Part shown: positions 4,875 through 8,017 of the stretch, piece by piece | Layout of the letters: every line of letters begins with the position of its first letter | Numbering within the stretch: position 1 is the stretch's first letter | Assembly: GCA_905214905.1 (NCBI GenBank) | Contig: CAJMNK010000077.1 | Span: forward strand, 1 to 8,017 | Length of the DNA stretch: 8,017 bases | DNA from: an uncultured bacterium | Lineage (GTDB): Bacteria > Actinomycetota > Coriobacteriia > Coriobacteriales > Coriobacteriaceae | Direction of reading: 5' to 3' | Notes under the pieces: generated by a model | Told to the model about the DNA's origin: nothing | The model's database searches: none | What the model saw: only the letters and a program-made list of their open reading frames with translations | Translations under genes and position numbers: made by a program

Positions 4875-5618
4875 ATGCAGACGGTCTATCGGGTATACGA
4901 GGGAACGCGCGAGCCGCATCGGCTTGCCGTCGAGCGCACGGCCGAGGTGCTCGGCCGCGGCGGCCTGGCTTTGATCCCGACCGAGACCGTCTACGGTGTC
5001 GCCGTGGCAGTCAACGCCTTCTCGGACGCCGTGCCCCAAGATACAAGCGAATTCCCATCGTGGCCGCGCGATCCGCAGGCTGCCGTCAATGGCGCCGCAG
5101 TCCCTGCGCTCGGCACCGGCTATCGCCGTATCTTCACTCTCAAGCAACGTGAACTCACGCAAACCGTCGCTTGGCTGGTCGATGGCGTCGAAGCACTCGA
5201 CCGCTATGGCGTGGATATCCCGGAAGATGCCCGCATACTCGCGCGACGATGCTGGCCGGGAGCCCTGACTATCGTGGTCAAGGCAGCCCCCTGCGTGCCG
5301 ACCTTTATGCGCGCTGCCGACGACACGGTGGCACTTCGCGCTTCGGCCTCGCCCGTGGTGCAGGCGCTCATTCGCGCCTGTGGCAGCCCCCTTGCCTGCA
5401 CCAGCGCCAACACGCATGGCGCGCCCGCGCCGGCAAGTTTTATCACGGTGGAGGGTCGCATCCTGGAGGGGGTCGATGTTGCCGTCGACGCCGGTGAGAC
5501 CCCGTGTCGCGACGCCTCGACCATCGTGTCGTTTCAGCACGGCGAGCTCCAGATCCTGCGCCAAGGCGCACTTCCCGCATCAGAGATCGAACGGGTCCTG
5601 TCCGACCCGATGCAATAG
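4875..5618 (+). CDS. Divergent L-threonylcarbamoyladenylate synthase (Sua5/YrdC/TsaC family), 247 aa
   Basis: Predicted to make threonylcarbamoyl-AMP from threonine, bicarbonate and ATP, the first step of t6A synthesis at tRNA position 37. The YrdC fold is visible: LIPTETVYGVA (PTETVYG 35-41), IFTLKQR (86-92, the K-x-R element), RCWPGALTIVV (125-135), SPLACTSANTHG with SAN (177-179), and STIVSF followed by ILRQGALP. Oddities: the stretch between PTETVYG and K-x-R is about 45 residues, longer than the roughly 20 of TsaC; the usual KxRP is KQRE; and the usual VRVP is ALRASAS. The C-terminal Sua5 domain is absent, yet the protein is longer than TsaC. AAGGGG at 4858-4863 sits 11 bases before the ATG. 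glpK starts 13 bases after the stop, implying one transcript. Family is sure; full activity is less so. Confidence 0.85.
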   Translation: MQTVYRVYEGTREPHRLAVERTAEVLGRGGLALIPTETVYGVAVAVNAFSDAVPQDTSEFPSWPRDPQAAVNGAAVPALGTGYRRIFTLKQRELTQTVAWLVDGVEALDRYGVDIPEDARILARRCWPGALTIVVKAAPCVPTFMRAADDTVALRASASPVVQALIRACGSPLACTSANTHGAPAPASFITVEGRILEGVDVAVDAGETPCRDASTIVSFQHGELQILRQGALPASEIERVLSDPMQ

Positions 5619-5631
5619 AAAGGTTTAAGCG

Positions 5632-7173
5632 ATGTCGTTGAATCTGGGCAGCCTGGGCATGGAAGATGCCTCGTTTGACTTTGGCGGTTCCTACATCATG
5701 GCGCTCGACTGCGGCACCACCTCGGTACTTGCGACCATCGTCGACGAGTACGGATGCATCGTCGCGCAGGCACGTCGCAGCGTCAAAACCAGCTTCCCGC
5801 GTCCCGGCTGGGTGGAGCAAGACCCCATGGCGGTCCTTGCTAGCCAGATCGCCGTCATGATGGAAGTCCAGTTTAAGAGCGGTATCCACTCCGACCGCAT
5901 TGCCGCCATCGGCATCTCCAACCAGCGCGAGACCACGGTGGTCTGGGATCGCGTGAGCGGTCAGCCGATCTATAACGCTATCGTATGGCAGTGCCGCCGT
6001 ACCGCACCTCTGATCGACGAGCTTGTCGAGCAGGGCGCAGAAGGGCTGGTGCGCTCCCGCACGGGACTCACGCTCGACCCGTATTTCTCGGCCTCCAAGG
6101 TGCAGTGGATTCTCGACAACGTCGACGGCGCACGCGAAAGCGCGGCGGCGGGCGACCTCATGTTTGGCACCATCGACACCTGGCTCATCTACAACCTCAC
6201 CGGCGGCCAGGTCTTTGCCACCGACTACACCAATGCCAGCCGCACGGCACTCTTTAATATCCATACGCTCGATTGGGACGACGACCTGCTGGCACTCTTT
6301 GACGTTCCACGTTCCATGATGCCCGAGGTTCGCTGGAGCTCGGGCGACTACGGCCGCGTCGCGAGCGACATCATGACCAACATGCCGCCCATCATGGGCG
6401 TGGCGGGTGACCAACAGGCGTCGCTGTTCGGCCACTGCTGTTTCCGTCCCGGCCAGACCAAAAACACCTATGGCACGGGTTGCTTTATGCTCATGAACAC
6501 CGGCGACGAGATCGTCGAATCCAAGAATGGCCTGGTCTCCACCATCGGTATCGCTGCGGACGGCAAAGTCAGCTATGCGCTCGAGGGCTCTATTTTTGCC
6601 GCCGGCTCAACGATGAACTGGCTTCGCAACAACATGGGCATCATCTCGAGCGTGAGCGAGTCGGCACAACTCGCCGCTTCGATTAGCGACAACGAGGGCT
6701 GCTACTTCGTTCCCGCCTTTGCGGGTTTGGGTGCTCCCTGGTGGGACCCGCATGCTCGCGGTATCGTGTGCGGTCTGACCGGCGCCTCGAGCCGTGCGAC
6801 CATCGTACGTGCCGCCTGCGAATCCATGGCATATCAGAGCTACGACGTGCTGCGCGCCATGGAGCAGGACGTGGGGCTTTCGATTGAGCGCCTGTCTGTC
6901 GATGGCGGTGCCTCGCGCAACGAGTTCATCATGCAATTCCAGGCCGACCTGCTGGATATCCCCGTGCTGCAATGCGAGACGGTGGAGACCACGGCAATCG
7001 GTGCCGCGTACTTGGCGGGTCTTGCCGTCGGCTATTGGGAAGACCTGGAAGAGCTGGAGCAAAATGCCCAGATCGTTAGGACCTTCCTTCCCCACATGTC
7101 CGCCGAGCGCCGCGAACAAAACCTTGCGGGCTGGCGTGATGCAGTCAGGCGCTCGCTCAGTACCGCACAGTAG
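5632..7173 (+). CDS. glpK: Glycerol kinase GlpK, 513 aa
   Basis: FGGY-family kinase that phosphorylates glycerol to glycerol 3-phosphate for glycolysis and lipid synthesis; cytoplasmic. Signatures in order: YIMALDCGTTS (the usual ALDQGTTS with Q replaced by C), FPRPGWVEQDP, SNQRETTVVWD, NAIVWQCRRT, GTIDTWLIYNLTGG, the active-site VAGDQQASLFG (Asp260), NTYGTGCFMLMNTG, and FAGLGAPWWDPHARG. Length matches the family (about 500). The first 22 residues extend beyond the usual start; an internal ATG at codon 23 would remove them, but GAAAGG at 5618-5623 supports 5632. The region before GDQQ (RVASDIMTNMPPIMGVA) lacks the His phosphorylated by HPr in enterococcal GlpK, as I recall it. The gene directly follows the sua5-type gene. 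No glycerol facilitator or glpD is in the window. Confidence 0.96.
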   Translation: MSLNLGSLGMEDASFDFGGSYIMALDCGTTSVLATIVDEYGCIVAQARRSVKTSFPRPGWVEQDPMAVLASQIAVMMEVQFKSGIHSDRIAAIGISNQRETTVVWDRVSGQPIYNAIVWQCRRTAPLIDELVEQGAEGLVRSRTGLTLDPYFSASKVQWILDNVDGARESAAAGDLMFGTIDTWLIYNLTGGQVFATDYTNASRTALFNIHTLDWDDDLLALFDVPRSMMPEVRWSSGDYGRVASDIMTNMPPIMGVAGDQQASLFGHCCFRPGQTKNTYGTGCFMLMNTGDEIVESKNGLVSTIGIAADGKVSYALEGSIFAAGSTMNWLRNNMGIISSVSESAQLAASISDNEGCYFVPAFAGLGAPWWDPHARGIVCGLTGASSRATIVRAACESMAYQSYDVLRAMEQDVGLSIERLSVDGGASRNEFIMQFQADLLDIPVLQCETVETTAIGAAYLAGLAVGYWEDLEELEQNAQIVRTFLPHMSAERREQNLAGWRDAVRRSLSTAQ

Positions 7174-7219
7174 GGCTGCGATGGGCTGCTCGATACAACA
7201 AACCGCTAAACTAATGCAT

Positions 7220-7273
7220 GGCGTGCGGCGGCAACATTGCTGCGCGCCTTGTCAGCAAGGCCGTTTTGCGGCC
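7220..7273 (+). promoter_or_regulatory. Structured leader upstream of upp with competing hairpins
   Basis: GGCGTGCGGC (7220-7229) can pair with GCTGCGCGCC (7239-7248) over 10 bp with two G-U pairs. TTGCTG (7237-7242) can instead pair with CAGCAA (7253-7258), and the two stems exclude each other. GGCCG (7259-7263) with CGGCC (7269-7273) forms a third stem just before the upp ribosome binding site. This could be the glpK terminator, an attenuator-like leader, or both. There is no T-run after the first stem. Confidence 0.35.
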
Positions 7274-7296
7274 GCAACGAAAGGGGCAATCAACCC

Positions 7297-7944
7297 ATGA
7301 CCGTCACCTACGATGCGTCCCGCGTGACGCTTGTCGATCACCCGCTCGTCCAGCACAAGCTGTCGATCCTGCGCGACAAAAACACCGGCACCAACCAGTT
7401 CCGCCAGCTCGTGCGCGAGCTCGCGCTTTTTGACGGCTACGAGGCCATGCGCGACCTGCCTATGGAAGACGTCGAGGTCGAGACCCCCATCACTACCGCC
7501 ACGTTCAAACGGCTCGCCGGCAAGAAACTCGCCATCGTGCCCATCCTGCGTGCGGGCCTTGGAATGGTCGACGGCATTCTCGACTTGGTGCCCTCCGCTC
7601 GCGTGGGCCACATCGGCATGGAGCGCGACGAGGTCACCCACGAGCCGCACGAGTATTACTGCAAGATGCCCAAGGATATCGACCAGCGCATCTGCCTGGT
7701 CGTCGACCCCATGCTCGCCACGGGCGGTTCGGCCGAGATGGCCATCAGCTACCTGCGCGAGCGCGGTGTCAAGGACATCCGCATGCTGTGCATCGTCGCG
7801 GCCCCCGAGGGCCTCAAGTCGCTGACCGAGAAGGATCCTGACGTACATATTTATACGTGTGCTATCGACGACCATCTCAACGAGGCTGCCTACATCGTTC
7901 CCGGCCTCGGCGACGCCGGCGACCGCATCTACGGCACGCTCTAG
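7297..7944 (+). CDS. upp: Uracil phosphoribosyltransferase Upp, 215 aa
   Basis: Salvage enzyme joining uracil and PRPP to give UMP and pyrophosphate; cytoplasmic. The protein starts with the DHPLVQHKLSILRDKNTGTNQFR segment typical of Upp. It then shows PILRAGLGMVDGILDLVPSAR, HIGMERDE, the PRPP-binding loop VVDPMLATGGSA (Asp137 to Ala146), IVAAPEGL, and the uracil-binding C-terminal stretch PGLGDAGDRIYGT. Length is normal (about 208-215). The frame is open 20 codons upstream, but the ATG at 7297 starts the homology and has GAAAGGGG about ten bases before it. The gap from glpK is 123 bases and holds possible leader hairpins. The PyrR-type bifunctional regulator is a different family and is ruled out by the sequence. 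Confidence 0.96.
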   Translation: MTVTYDASRVTLVDHPLVQHKLSILRDKNTGTNQFRQLVRELALFDGYEAMRDLPMEDVEVETPITTATFKRLAGKKLAIVPILRAGLGMVDGILDLVPSARVGHIGMERDEVTHEPHEYYCKMPKDIDQRICLVVDPMLATGGSAEMAISYLRERGVKDIRMLCIVAAPEGLKSLTEKDPDVHIYTCAIDDHLNEAAYIVPGLGDAGDRIYGTL

Positions 7945-7990
7945 TCGCTGGGCTAAGACGGCCGCGGCTGCAAATACGAAGAAACGGTGC

Positions 7991-8017
7991 GCGCGGTCGA
8001 ACAAAAGGCGACCGCGC
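7991..8017 (+). terminator. Probable upp terminator hairpin, cut by the window end
   Basis: GCGCGGTCG (7991-7999) and CGACCGCGC (8009-8017) are exact reverse complements around a nine-base loop, 46 bases after the upp stop. The GC-rich perfect stem is what a rho-independent terminator would show. The window ends on the last paired base, so the expected T-run cannot be seen. Confidence 0.65.

Overview
The window looks like chromosomal DNA from a high-GC, probably Gram-positive bacterium. My best guess is a gut actinobacterium of the Coriobacteriia, such as Collinsella or a relative. That guess rests on GC-rich third codon positions, AGGAG-type ribosome binding sites, the gene content and the general look of the proteins. 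It is not based on a database match. Most of the window is housekeeping metabolism and translation support, with one toxin-antitoxin pair and one gene-poor, repeat-bearing gap.

Layout from left to right. A minus-strand ribose-5-phosphate isomerase B gene (rpiB, 57-524) diverges from a plus-strand L-cysteine desulfidase/UPF0597 gene (cyuA-like, 797-2116). The cyuA-like stop codon lies inside a perfect 16-bp inverted repeat. A gap of about 660 bases follows (2117-2777). It holds a roughly 100-nt imperfect hairpin, two tandem copies of a 59-bp REP-like unit, an AT-rich patch and what looks like the 3' remnant of a foreign gene. Next come prmC (2778-4028), coding for a release-factor glutamine methyltransferase with an unusual Ala/Glu-rich insertion; a hicA-hicB toxin-antitoxin operon with a strong promoter overlapping a perfect palindrome (4043-4740); a divergent Sua5/YrdC/TsaC-type threonylcarbamoyl-AMP synthase (4875-5618); glycerol kinase glpK (5632-7173); and uracil phosphoribosyltransferase upp (7297-7944). 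The last 27 bases form a GC-rich hairpin that is probably the upp terminator.

How the genes fit together. In many Gram-positive genomes prmC, a sua5/ywlC gene, rpiB and upp sit close together in a conserved prfA-prmC-sua5-rpiB-glyA-upp neighbourhood. All four are present here but rearranged: rpiB is moved and inverted, hicAB separates prmC from sua5, and glpK sits between sua5 and upp. sua5 and glpK are 13 bp apart and probably co-transcribed. PrmC (release-factor modification) and Sua5 (tRNA t6A synthesis) both support translation. RpiB, GlpK and Upp feed pentose-phosphate, glycerol/lipid and pyrimidine-salvage metabolism, and the cyuA-like enzyme degrades cysteine.

I see no clearly new multi-gene system. 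The places most worth a second look are the two-domain HicB antitoxin and its operator, the acidic insertion in PrmC, the repeat/remnant islet at 2112-2640, the divergent Sua5, and the alternative hairpins in the upp leader.
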